DNA from: Bacteroidales bacterium
GTDB taxonomy: Bacteria > Bacteroidota > Bacteroidia > Bacteroidales > P3
NCBI GenBank assembly: GCA_017962665.1
Contig: JAGCUU010000023.1
Span: 62,001 to 126,000, forward strand
Reading direction: 5' to 3'
Length of the DNA: 64,000 bases
Shown piece by piece: positions 44,819-53,363 of the stretch (within the stretch, counting starts at the first letter, position 1; each line of letters begins with the position of its first letter). The notes beneath the pieces were generated by a model, which saw nothing but the letters and a program-made list of their open reading frames with translations, was not told the DNA's origin and did no database searches. The position numbers were made by a program, and so were the translations under genes.

Positions 44819-45149
44819 CTTTCCTTTAAATCGAGCGGTATGATAACTCAAAAAAAGTTTTTTTATTGTGTCAACGCTTCGCATTTCAACCCGACAAGGT
44901 CAAGCATTTTTTTAGGAACAAATAATAATATGTTTGTCCATCAGACTCGCGTGTCAAAGCAGTAACGATATTAAAGATTATTTTATTGATTGTGAGTTAT
45001 AAACACCCTTTAAACTTTCTGCCTCGTAAGAGGCTTTGTGGTATGCCTGCGAACACCATAGAATAGATGAGATGTAGTGCGTCAGCACCTTAAAATCAAT
45101 TTAAATCAAATGAAAAAATTTATCCTTTAAACTTTAATCTTTACTTATT
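44819..45149. other. Intergenic stretch without a gene
   Basis: No supported reading frame. It holds one copy of a dispersed repeat (44954-45016), a small GCCTCGTAAGAGGC hairpin near 45022, two CTTTAAACTTT boxes (45008 and 45126) and, at the right end, the tRNA-Leu promoter. Confidence 0.5.
44954..45016. repeat. Dispersed intergenic repeat, copy 1
   Basis: The first 44 bases match 62238-62281 at 35 positions, including the 15-base run TTATTTTATTGATTG. Both copies end in CTTTAAACTTT. Confidence 0.6.
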
Positions 45150-45180
45150 TTTGCAGTTTCTTCAAAAAATACTATTTTTG
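45150..45180 (+). promoter_or_regulatory. Promoter of tRNA-Leu
   Basis: TTTG (45150-45153), exactly 19 bases, TATTTTTG (45173-45180). The -33 TTTG is itself part of a second TATTTTTG (45146-45153). The tRNA begins about 50 bases after the expected start. Confidence 0.75.
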
Positions 45181-45235
45181 CAAATCAATAAGGAAATGCA
45201 ATATCGGTGTAACCTTATATAAATGAACACAAAAC

Positions 45236-45317
45236 GCGGATGTGGCGTAATTGGTAGCCGCGCTAGACTTAGGATCTAGTTCCTCACGGAGTGGGGGTTC
45301 GAGTCCCCCCATCCGCA
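45236..45317 (+). tRNA. tRNA-Leu (anticodon UAG)
   Basis: Acceptor stem GCGGATG pairs with CATCCGC; the anticodon arm CTAGA, loop CTTAGGA, TCTAG gives UAG. A long class II variable arm (TCCTCACGGA region) and the T-loop TTCGAGT are present. CCA is not encoded. Confidence 0.94.
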
Positions 45318-45328
45318 CACAAAGAAAC

Positions 45329-45367
45329 AAGTCCCGTAAGAAAACAATTCTACGGGACTTATTTTTT
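45329..45367 (+). terminator. Terminator after tRNA-Leu
   Basis: AAGTCCCGTA pairs perfectly with TACGGGACTT (10 bases, 12-base loop), followed by ATTTTTT. Confidence 0.88.
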
Positions 45368-45545
45368 ACAAGGGCTCATGTTGTGACTGCATCTTCCACT
45401 TTCTGTCAAAAAGAAATGATGGCGAATGCCAAAAAAGTGTGAGGCAAAAGGATGACAGGTAAACAGAAAAACTTCAGCATAGTTTTTCAACAACCGATGT
45501 GTGGAAAAAATTTTCAACGACTTCCCCTTTCTATTTAATATTTAG

Positions 45546-45553
45546 TATTTTTG
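45546..45553 (+). promoter_or_regulatory. -7 promoter element of parE
   Basis: TATTTTTG matches TAnnTTTG; the leader would be about 55 bases. Confidence 0.5.
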
Positions 45554-45610
45554 CAAGCGGTAAATAATCACCAAACATATCTTATAAGCTGACTCACACT
45601 TACTTGCAAC

Positions 45611-47509
45611 ATGGAAGAGGATATCATAAACCCCATCACCAACGACTACGACGAGAGTAGCATCATCCACCTTGAGGACATGGAGCACATCCGTTTGCGC
45701 CCTGGTATGTATATCGGCAAACTTGGCGACGGCTCGTCACACGACGACGGAATATACGTATTAATCAAGGAGGTGATTGACAACGCCATCGACGAATTCA
45801 CTTCAGGCTACGGCAAACGCATCAATGTCAAGATCGACTTCAGCGAACGTCGCGTGAGTATCCGTGACTTTGGACGCGGCATCCCTCTGGGAAGCATCGT
45901 CGACGCTGTCAGCAAACTTAACACCGGCGCAAAATACGACAGCAAGGTATTCCAAAAGTCAGTGGGCCTCAATGGCGTTGGTACCAAAGCCGTCAACGCG
46001 CTAAGCTCCTATTTCAAAGTAATGGCCGTACGCGACGGACAATGTCGATATGCCGAATTTAACGAGGGTAAGCTGACATGCGACAGCGGTGTCACCCCAT
46101 GCAATGAGGATAACGGCACACTGGTAGAATTCATTCCCGACCACAAACTCTTTGGCAACTATCATTTCGTCAACGAATACGTCGAAGAACGTATTTGGAA
46201 CTATGCATATCTCAACAAAGGTCTGACTCTATACTATAACGACAGACGCTTCGTCTCCAAAAACGGACTGCTGGACCTTCTGGAGCACAATATGGACGGA
46301 GACGGTCTCTACCCTGTAGTCCACATCAAGGAGGGCGACTTCGAATGTGCCTTCACCCATGTCAACGGTCAAGGTAGCGACTACTATTACTCCTTCGTCA
46401 ACGGACAGCATACCACTGAAGGCGGCACCCACCAAAGCGCTTTCCGCGAAGCCTTTGCTCGCGTAACGCGAGAATTCTTCAAAAAAGACTATGAACCGGC
46501 TGTCTTCCGACAAGGCCTCGTCTGCGCCCTCTGCGTCCGCATCCAAGAGCCTGTTTTCGAAGCTCAAACAAAAACCAAACTAGGTTCAACACACCTCGCT
46601 CCCAACAATGCCGACGGCACCAACGACAGCCCCGTACTAAAAACATACGTCCTCGACATACTGAAACGACACCTTGACAACTACCTGCACATGAACTCCG
46701 CCACAGCCGAAGCCATGCTGCAAAAAATCAACCAAAACGAAAAGGAACGAAAGGAAATTGCAAGCATCAAGAAGCTATCGCGAGAAAGCAGCAAGAAAGC
46801 AAACCTTAACAACCGCAAACTCCGCGACTGCCATGTCCACTACAACACCAATCATTCCCGTCGTCTTGAGACAACCATATTTATCACTGAGGGCGACTCT
46901 GCAAGTGGCAGCATAACCAAAAGCCGCGATGTCGCCACCCAAGCGGTCTTCAGCCTCCGAGGCAAACCCCAAAACACCTACCGCATCAGCAAAGCCGACG
47001 TTTACCGCAATGAAGAGCTTAATCTTTTGCACAACGCCCTTGACATCGACGACGGTATGGAAGGTCTGCGCTACAACAATGTAGTCATAGCCACCGATGC
47101 CGATGTCGACGGGATGCATATCCGGCTCCTGCTCCTCACCTTTTTCCTGAGATTTTATCCCGACCTGATCAGAAACGGTCACGTATACATACTCCAGACC
47201 CCCCTCTTCCGCGTACGCAACAAACAGAAAACCCACTACTGCTATTCAGACGAGGAGCGCATAGCCGCCATCAACAACACCCCTAACGCCGAAATCACCC
47301 GATTCAAAGGACTCGGTGAAATATCCCCCGACGAATTCAAAAACTTCATCGGAAAGGACATGCGTCTTGATCCCGTCATACTTCACAAAGATTTCGACAC
47401 AAAAGAAGTCCTCAGCTTCTATATGGGTGAAAACACCATGGAGCGTCGCGATTTCATCATGCAAAACCTACGCATTGAGGACGACGAAAGCATCGTTGTT
47501 GCAAGCTAA
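45611..47509 (+). CDS. parE: DNA topoisomerase IV subunit B
   Basis: The 632-residue protein has the GHKL ATPase motifs ([45 protein letters not shown]), the GyrB-type transducer domain and a TOPRIM domain ([27 protein letters not shown]), ending in RFKGLGEI and [13 protein letters not shown]. GyrB or ParE is possible from motifs alone. The shorter length, lack of a GyrB insert and divergent ATPase region fit the Bacteroidota ParE. parC is expected next in many genomes but does not follow here; the next gene is an acidic/basic protein. Confidence 0.88.
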   Translation: MEEDIINPITNDYDESSIIHLEDMEHIRLRPGMYIGKLGDGSSHDDGIYVLIKEVIDNAIDEFTSGYGKRINVKIDFSERRVSIRDFGRGIPLGSIVDAVSKLNTGAKYDSKVFQKSVGLNGVGTKAVNALSSYFKVMAVRDGQCRYAEFNEGKLTCDSGVTPCNEDNGTLVEFIPDHKLFGNYHFVNEYVEERIWNYAYLNKGLTLYYNDRRFVSKNGLLDLLEHNMDGDGLYPVVHIKEGDFECAFTHVNGQGSDYYYSFVNGQHTTEGGTHQSAFREAFARVTREFFKKDYEPAVFRQGLVCALCVRIQEPVFEAQTKTKLGSTHLAPNNADGTNDSPVLKTYVLDILKRHLDNYLHMNSATAEAMLQKINQNEKERKEIASIKKLSRESSKKANLNNRKLRDCHVHYNTNHSRRLETTIFITEGDSASGSITKSRDVATQAVFSLRGKPQNTYRISKADVYRNEELNLLHNALDIDDGMEGLRYNNVVIATDADVDGMHIRLLLLTFFLRFYPDLIRNGHVYILQTPLFRVRNKQKTHYCYSDEERIAAINNTPNAEITRFKGLGEISPDEFKNFIGKDMRLDPVILHKDFDTKEVLSFYMGENTMERRDFIMQNLRIEDDESIVVAS

Positions 47510-47590
47510 AAAAAAATGCGCCCACCCAGGTCAAAAAAAAATTTTGCCCATTAATATAATCTTGCTATACTTGCACAAAAATTTTTGGTA

Positions 47591-48391
47591 ATGATAGACC
47601 ATAGAAATCGTAAGAAAAAACTGATTATCAGCTACAAAAACTTAACCGACGAGATTCGGGAACTATTCAAAGAGGCTTATCCTGACGGATATAAGGACTA
47701 TCTGCAAAAGACAATAAAGCCCAACGGTGAGGCTATTTTTGTCGTTCCTCTCGAGACAGAAGACACCTCGTATATGGTCAAATTCGATGTAAAAATCGAC
47801 ACCGGCCTTGTTGACGAAGATCTCGACAAAGACCTCTACGGCGAGGAAGAACACGAAGAAAACGAATTCGCTCCCATTTCCGAAGCCATCGAGAAAGAGG
47901 AAGGCGACAACCACCGTGTGGGCAAACTCAACCACGGCACTTACGACGACATATTCGAAGGTCTCCCCGAGGACAAAAAAGAGTTCGAAATGGCTAACGC
48001 CGATATTGAAGAAGAGTACGGCGACAGCCTCGAGGATGACAATGACGACGACATTGACAGCTACATAGACGGAGAGACAGATGGCAAAAGCGATGACGAC
48101 ATCGAGCCTGACGATGACGAGCTACTCAACATCGAAGCTCTTCTCAGCGAAGCAGACAACGGGGAAGGTATTCTGCGTGAAGAGAACCCACCCGAAGAGA
48201 AAAGAGGCCGCAAGAAGAAAAATGCGACCGCCGAGGTAAAAGAAAAGCCAGAGAAAAAAAGCACCAAAAAAGCCAAAGCCACTCCTGTAACAACTCCCAA
48301 AACGGCTAAACCGAGAAAGACCTCTGCCGAAAAAACAACAACGAAAACAAAAACAACAACGAAAACAAAGACAACAAGGAAAACCAATTAA
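47591..48391 (+). CDS. Hypothetical protein with acidic middle and Lys/Thr-rich tail
   Basis: Starting at ATG 47591 gives 266 residues (an in-frame TTG at 47585 adds two). Residues 1-75 look like a folded conserved domain (KLIISYKNLTDEIRELFKEAYPDGYKDYL, FVVPLETEDTSYMVKFDVKID). Residues about 75-200 are strongly acidic (runs of D and E). The last 65 are basic, with repeats of KTKTTT-type units and PKTAKPRKTSAEK, like the tails of bacterial histone H1 homologues. The polar layout suggests a nucleic-acid-associated protein; this is inference. It lies 81 bases after parE and ends at a bidirectional terminator. Confidence 0.75.
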   Translation: MIDHRNRKKKLIISYKNLTDEIRELFKEAYPDGYKDYLQKTIKPNGEAIFVVPLETEDTSYMVKFDVKIDTGLVDEDLDKDLYGEEEHEENEFAPISEAIEKEEGDNHRVGKLNHGTYDDIFEGLPEDKKEFEMANADIEEEYGDSLEDDNDDDIDSYIDGETDGKSDDDIEPDDDELLNIEALLSEADNGEGILREENPPEEKRGRKKKNATAEVKEKPEKKSTKKAKATPVTTPKTAKPRKTSAEKTTTKTKTTTKTKTTRKTN

Positions 48392-48407
48392 CATTTTCCA
48401 TTGCATA

Positions 48408-48456
48408 AAAAAAAGCGGGAAGCCTGTCGTTAACACAGAGCTTCCCGCTTTTTTTA
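48408..48456. terminator. Bidirectional terminator between convergent genes
   Basis: A stem of about 14 pairs (AAAAAGCGGGAAGC with GCTTCCCGCTTTTT) around a 16-base loop, with A and T runs on the two flanks. Confidence 0.88.
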
Positions 48457-48471
48457 ACATGATTGTCTACT

Positions 48472-48954
48472 TTATTTTTTTGAAGCAGCCTGATATATCC
48501 TGTCGTCAATGAAAAAAGTCATGTCCCCGTAATACGGACAGCCATTTTCGTATCTATTCTGCTTATACAAGTAACATACCGTATCGAAATTATACGGACT
48601 TAGACCTGTTGTGTCGTTTATATGATACACCACTTTGCTGCTGTCGTCAAACAGGAATGTGACACTGTCCCCATAATAATAAACAAAACATTGCATACTC
48701 TCATCCATTGAAGCACAGCCTATTCCTCCAGTGGAAAAGACCGAGATAGTACGGGTTGGCTCAACCAGACGGATATCAAATGATGTGTCACGAAGTCCAT
48801 TATTACCGAAATATATATCATACCTTCCAGGAATGACCGTCACCGAATGCGATGAGTTGTTCTGTATCTTGCACTCGATTTCGTAACCAGGGTCGCATGA
48901 ACTAAAAGTGACTGCAATCAAAAGTGCAGCTATGAAATACAGTTTTTGTTTCAT
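48472..48954 (-). CDS. Hypothetical lipoprotein
   Basis: The 160-residue protein has a lipoprotein signal (lipobox FSSC, Cys20). The mature part is beta-rich with an immunoglobulin-like look (IECKIQNNSSHSVTVIPGRYDIYFGNNG) and six further cysteines. I do not recognise a family. It starts 12 bases after the nadD stop on the same strand and probably shares its transcript. Confidence 0.7.
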   Translation of the reverse strand: MKQKLYFIAALLIAVTFSSCDPGYEIECKIQNNSSHSVTVIPGRYDIYFGNNGLRDTSFDIRLVEPTRTISVFSTGGIGCASMDESMQCFVYYYGDSVTFLFDDSSKVVYHINDTTGLSPYNFDTVCYLYKQNRYENGCPYYGDMTFFIDDRIYQAASKK

Positions 48955-48966
48955 ATTATATTATAA

Positions 48967-49548
48967 TTACTTGTTTTCATAAAAATGCATCTCGGTGAGA
49001 TATTGGAATACCGGCTCGGTAAGAAGATACTTTGGAGGATGTCCCTCTGCAATCTGTTGTCTGATATAGCTCGACGAGATGTCTATCTTGGGCACGTCAA
49101 TCAAATGCACATGGGGATGCCGGGCCAAATCCCCAGGCTCGCTGCCGGGACGCGGGTAAACATACAGGTCATAGTGTTCCAGGATATACTCATAGTTACG
49201 CCACTGCCGGAAATTCTCGAGATTGTCACCTCCTATTATCAACGAAAAACGCTTGTCGGGATACTTCTCTGTCAAATGGGTAAGAGTCACCACAGTATAT
49301 GACGGTATCGGCAGATGCAACTCGGCGTCACAGGCCCTCATACTGTAGTTGTCGTCTATGGCTATCCTCAACATCTGCATTCGATGGTGATCCGCCAAAA
49401 GAGTCTTCCTCTCTTTGAATGGATTTTGCGGCGACAGAACAAACCACACCTCATCAATATCCGACAGCTGAAGCATGGAATTGGCAACTATCAGATGCCC
49501 TACATGTATAGGATTGAACGAACCAAAAAAAAGACCTACATGCTTCAT
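48967..49548 (-). CDS. nadD: Nicotinate-nucleotide adenylyltransferase
   Basis: The 193-residue protein has the nucleotidyltransferase signature GLFFGSFNPIHVGHL (the HxGH motif), LSPQNPFKE, FSLIIGGDNLENFRQW and the closing motif ISSSYIRQQI. It adenylates nicotinate mononucleotide in NAD synthesis. It lies 19 bases after the secreted hypothetical and 12 bases before the lipoprotein gene. Confidence 0.95.
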   Translation of the reverse strand: MKHVGLFFGSFNPIHVGHLIVANSMLQLSDIDEVWFVLSPQNPFKERKTLLADHHRMQMLRIAIDDNYSMRACDAELHLPIPSYTVVTLTHLTEKYPDKRFSLIIGGDNLENFRQWRNYEYILEHYDLYVYPRPGSEPGDLARHPHVHLIDVPKIDISSSYIRQQIAEGHPPKYLLTEPVFQYLTEMHFYENK

Positions 49549-49567
49549 CCGAATACCACAACAAAAA

Positions 49568-50164
49568 TCAATAATATTTGTATTTCGAAATAATGCCGAT
49601 ATGACGTAACTTATTGCCCTTGAAAGTGTAAATCTCTCCTACTTCTCCTGCACCACTAATAACCTTAAGAACTTTAATGTCTGCTACATACGATTTCGGA
49701 AAACGTTTGAACAGTACCTTGAACACATCCTCTTTTGACATGCCCACATGCACTCCGTTGTCAAGTACCACCTCTGGGTCGGTAATCTTGCCGGCCACCA
49801 TCTCCACTCGTCCCGTAGTAATACTCCTATACATATCAAAGTAACTGTCGTCCAGCCTCCTCAAAGTATTCACCGACACAGTCATCGAATCATAAAAACT
49901 CTTGTAACCAGACTCTCGATACCACTGCAACTGGGTATTCGTAATATATTGTTCGATGTTCTCCCACTTGCCTATGGGATAAATCACAAAGTCGGCCAGG
50001 GAATAAACTGTCATAGTGTCGGCAAGAACCTTGATGTCCTTTATCATATATTCTGGCTTGGCAAAAGTCATCATACGCATAGCCTTTGCTCTCGAACTGA
50101 TTTCCTGTGCCGAAAGCGACACTGTGGCCGTTAATAATACCGCCAATAATAGTATTTTTCTCAT
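49568..50164 (-). CDS. Secreted hypothetical protein
   Basis: The 198-residue protein has a clear signal peptide (MRKILLLAVLLTATVSLSAQ). The C-terminal part, DNGVHVGMSKEDVFKVLFKRFP, resembles the SmpA/BamE-like start of small envelope proteins, and FKGNKLRHIGI follows. I cannot assign a function. It is the first gene of a minus-strand set with nadD and the lipoprotein, divergent from tex. Confidence 0.7.
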   Translation of the reverse strand: MRKILLLAVLLTATVSLSAQEISSRAKAMRMMTFAKPEYMIKDIKVLADTMTVYSLADFVIYPIGKWENIEQYITNTQLQWYRESGYKSFYDSMTVSVNTLRRLDDSYFDMYRSITTGRVEMVAGKITDPEVVLDNGVHVGMSKEDVFKVLFKRFPKSYVADIKVLKVISGAGEVGEIYTFKGNKLRHIGIISKYKYY

Positions 50165-50261
50165 CTCTTTTTTTTACTTTATTGTGTATTAACGAACATC
50201 TTTTATTATTATTGTATAAAAAAGGTGTTTTTGTATAAATGTCGGTTTGTAGAATTATTAT

Positions 50262-50269
50262 TATCTTTG
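50262..50269 (+). promoter_or_regulatory. -7 promoter element of tex
   Basis: TATCTTTG matches TAnnTTTG; the implied leader is about 85 bases. Confidence 0.55.
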
Positions 50270-50356
50270 TATCCTAAATACAGAAACGCAGCCAATCATC
50301 AACACTATCATTCTCAAAGCCCTATAAATATAACCATCATTTAAGCTCTCGCAATT

Positions 50357-52483
50357 ATGGAATATGCAAAACATATTGCCGAAAAAATAAACCTGGGCGT
50401 TCGTCAAGTGGAAAAAACCATCGAACTGCTCGAACAGGGTGCCACTGTACCTTTCATCGCCCGTTACCGCAAGGAGGTTACCGGCAACCTTAACGAGGTT
50501 CAGATCTCTGCCATCCGCGACCTCCTGTCCAAACTCAAGGAGTTGGACAAACGTCGAGAAGCAATAATACAAAGTATTGAAGAACAAGGAAAACTGTCAC
50601 CGGAACTACGCAAGGCAATAGAGGAGGCCGAAACAATGACTGAACTGGAAGACCTCTATCTCCCCTATAAGCCCAAACGGAAAACTCGCGCCACGATGGC
50701 TATCGAACGAGGCCTCCAACCTCTCGCTGACGCCCTTTTAAAACAATACGATTGCGACGTACACAAATTGGCAGCTCCTTACGTTAACCTTGAAAAAGGG
50801 GTATCCGACACCGACGAAGCACTGGCCGGAGCTCGCGACATCATCGCCGAACATGTGAGCGAAGACATCTCTGCACGAAACAAAATCCGCAACATCTTCC
50901 GCCGTAACGCCATGCTCTCCTCCAAGGTCATCAAAAACAAGGAGGAAGAGGCAGGAAAATTCCAATCATGGTTTGACTGGAAGGAAAACGCCATGCGCGC
51001 CCCGTCACACCGCATCCTCGCTATGTTCCGCGGTGAAAACGAAGGGTTCCTCCGCGTAAAAATCGCCCCCGAAGAGGAGGACACAGCTCTGGAAGCCTTG
51101 GAACGACAGTTCGTCCGTGGAAAATATGAGTCTTCCTTGCAGGTATCCGACGCCGTGAAGGACAGCTACAAACGTCTGATAGCGCCCTCCATCGAAACGG
51201 AATTCTACAATATGCTCAAGGAACGCGCCGACAAGGAAGCCATAAAGGTTTTTTCCGAAAACCTCCGTCAGCTGCTCCTTGCCTCTCCTCTCGGTCAAAA
51301 ACGCACCCTTGCCATTGACCCGGGATTCCGCACCGGTTGCAAAGTAGTATGCCTTGACGCACAAGGACAACTAATTCACAATGAAACCATTTACCCATTT
51401 ACATCGGTACGGGAAGAGCGCGCTGCCGTGGCCAAACTGGAAGCCCTTGTGGAGGCTTTCAAAATCGAGGCCATAGCCATCGGCAATGGCACCGCGGGCC
51501 GAGAGACAGAAGAGGTAGTGAAACGCTGCCGGTTCAAAAACAAAGTCATAGCGGTTATGGTCAGCGAAAACGGCGCCTCGATATATAGCGCAAGCGATGT
51601 GGCACGCGACGAATTCCCAAACTACGACGTTACGGTGCGCGGCGCTGTAAGCATCGGAAGACGACTTATGGATCCTCTAAGCGAACTGGTAAAGATTGAA
51701 CCCAAAAGCATTGGAGTAGGCCAATACCAGCATGATGTGAACCAAACCTTGTTGCACGACAGCCTCGAAGATGTGGTGATCAGCTGCGTCAACAGTGTTG
51801 GCGTGGAACTTAACACCGCCAGCAAGGAACTGCTCTCCTACGTCAGCGGCATAGGGCCCTCGTTGGCTCGCAAAATCGTTGACTACCGCAACAAAAAAGG
51901 TGCCTTCCGAAACCGCCATGAATTGCTCAACGTCGATCGACTGGGAGAGAAGGCTTTCGAACAGTGCGCAGGATTCCTCCGCGTACGAGAGAGCGACAAC
52001 CCACTGGACCGCAGCGCTGTACATCCTGAACGCTATACCCTCGTGGAACGCATGGCAAAAGAGGTCGGCGCCACTGTCGAAGAGCTTATGAAAAACAAAG
52101 AGCTACGCTCGAAAATCGACATCCGGCATTTTGTAAGCAACGACTGCGGACTGCCCACACTTCAGGACATCATGAAAGAGCTGGACAAACCCGGTCTGGA
52201 TCCACGTGCAAAATTTGAAGTGTTTGAATTCGACAAGAATGTATCAAAAATAGAAGATCTGAAGGAGGGTATGGTTCTCCCCGGCATCGTCACCAACATC
52301 ACCGCTTTCGGCGCCTTCGTCGACGTGGGAGTCCATCAGGACGGCTTGGTACACATCTCGCAAATGGCTAACAGACACGTTAAAGATCCAAACGAGATAG
52401 TCCACCTGCACCAACATGTACATGTAAAAGTCCTCGACATAGACCTCCGCCGTCACCGAATCTCATTAAAACTTGAAAACTGA
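50357..52483 (+). CDS. tex: Tex family RNA-binding transcription accessory protein
   Basis: The 708-residue protein has the Tex layout: an N-terminal helical domain (VEKTIELLEQGATVPFIARYRKE, EDLYLPYKPKRKTRA), a YqgF-like RNase H fold (TLAIDPGFRTGCKVVC, about residue 315), a helix-hairpin-helix region (GIGPSLARKIVDYRNKKGAFRNR) and a C-terminal S1 domain (GMVLPGIVTNITAFGAFVDVG). Tex proteins bind nucleic acid and affect transcription of selected genes. The kinase gene begins within the end of this gene. Confidence 0.94.
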   Translation: MEYAKHIAEKINLGVRQVEKTIELLEQGATVPFIARYRKEVTGNLNEVQISAIRDLLSKLKELDKRREAIIQSIEEQGKLSPELRKAIEEAETMTELEDLYLPYKPKRKTRATMAIERGLQPLADALLKQYDCDVHKLAAPYVNLEKGVSDTDEALAGARDIIAEHVSEDISARNKIRNIFRRNAMLSSKVIKNKEEEAGKFQSWFDWKENAMRAPSHRILAMFRGENEGFLRVKIAPEEEDTALEALERQFVRGKYESSLQVSDAVKDSYKRLIAPSIETEFYNMLKERADKEAIKVFSENLRQLLLASPLGQKRTLAIDPGFRTGCKVVCLDAQGQLIHNETIYPFTSVREERAAVAKLEALVEAFKIEAIAIGNGTAGRETEEVVKRCRFKNKVIAVMVSENGASIYSASDVARDEFPNYDVTVRGAVSIGRRLMDPLSELVKIEPKSIGVGQYQHDVNQTLLHDSLEDVVISCVNSVGVELNTASKELLSYVSGIGPSLARKIVDYRNKKGAFRNRHELLNVDRLGEKAFEQCAGFLRVRESDNPLDRSAVHPERYTLVERMAKEVGATVEELMKNKELRSKIDIRHFVSNDCGLPTLQDIMKELDKPGLDPRAKFEVFEFDKNVSKIEDLKEGMVLPGIVTNITAFGAFVDVGVHQDGLVHISQMANRHVKDPNEIVHLHQHVHVKVLDIDLRRHRISLKLEN

Positions 52484-53345
52484 AAAACACCCGATTTTGA
52501 AACAAATTCTTCTTATAAATGATGTCGTGGGTCGCAGCCATGTGGGAATGGCAGCCATGATGCCTATACTGACTTATATGGGCCACCAGACTTACAACCT
52601 GCCCACGGCTCTTGTCTCCAATACCTTGGACTACGGTCACTTCAACGTCATGGAGACTACGGAATACATGCGTAAAACCATTCCAGTCTGGGATCAGCTG
52701 GGATTCCACTTCGATGCTGTATGCACAGGTTTGATGTTCAGCGAAGAACAGGCACAACTCGTAGCCTCCTACTGCTCTCGACTCCATGAGGAGGGTACCA
52801 CCCTTTTCGTCGACCCTATCATGGGCGATGGCGGCCGCCTCTATAACGGAATCAGCCAGTCTCAAGTAGAACTGATGCGTCATATGGTCGGTCTGGCCGA
52901 CCTTATATTCCCCAACTTCACTGAGGCCTGCTATCTGACAGAAACTCCTTTTCGCGACGAAGGCTATTCCTGGTCAGACACCTGCACCATGCTTGACCGC
53001 CTCATCGCTCTCGGTGCCCGCTCAGCCATCATCACCAGCGCACGCGTCGAAGGTCATACCTGTGTAGTTGGCCGGCGCAGCGACAAACCACTCCAAGGAT
53101 TCTCGCAAAACCTCTCCGAGGGACCCTATTTCAAAATCGAATACAATGAAATACCCGTAGCCTTCCATGGTACCGGCGACATATTCTCGGCAATCCTGAT
53201 TGGACGCCTCCTCAATGGCCTTACCCTCAAAGAGAGTACCCTGGCGGCTATGACCATTGTACGCAATTTAATTGACAGCAACCGTGAATTGCCCGACAAA
53301 TGCAACGGCATCCCCATCGAGAGATGCCTCAACCTGATGGGATAA
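52473..53345 (+). CDS. Pyridoxal/pyridoxamine kinase-like protein
   Basis: The 290-residue frame belongs to the ribokinase superfamily, PdxK/PdxY group: ILLINDVVGRSHVGMAAMMPILTYMGH at the start, VDPIMGDGGRLYNG, LIFPNFTEACYLT, and the anion-hole and catalytic motif HGTGDIFSA. It salvages vitamin B6 to the phosphate form. No ATG starts the frame. Either TTG 52473 (overlapping the tex end by 11 bases) or TTG 52497 is the start; the latter places the conserved strand right at the N-terminus. Translation is probably coupled to tex. Confidence 0.85.
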   Translation: MKTEKHPILKQILLINDVVGRSHVGMAAMMPILTYMGHQTYNLPTALVSNTLDYGHFNVMETTEYMRKTIPVWDQLGFHFDAVCTGLMFSEEQAQLVASYCSRLHEEGTTLFVDPIMGDGGRLYNGISQSQVELMRHMVGLADLIFPNFTEACYLTETPFRDEGYSWSDTCTMLDRLIALGARSAIITSARVEGHTCVVGRRSDKPLQGFSQNLSEGPYFKIEYNEIPVAFHGTGDIFSAILIGRLLNGLTLKESTLAAMTIVRNLIDSNRELPDKCNGIPIERCLNLMG

Positions 53346-53363
53346 AACGTTTTTCCGAAAAAA

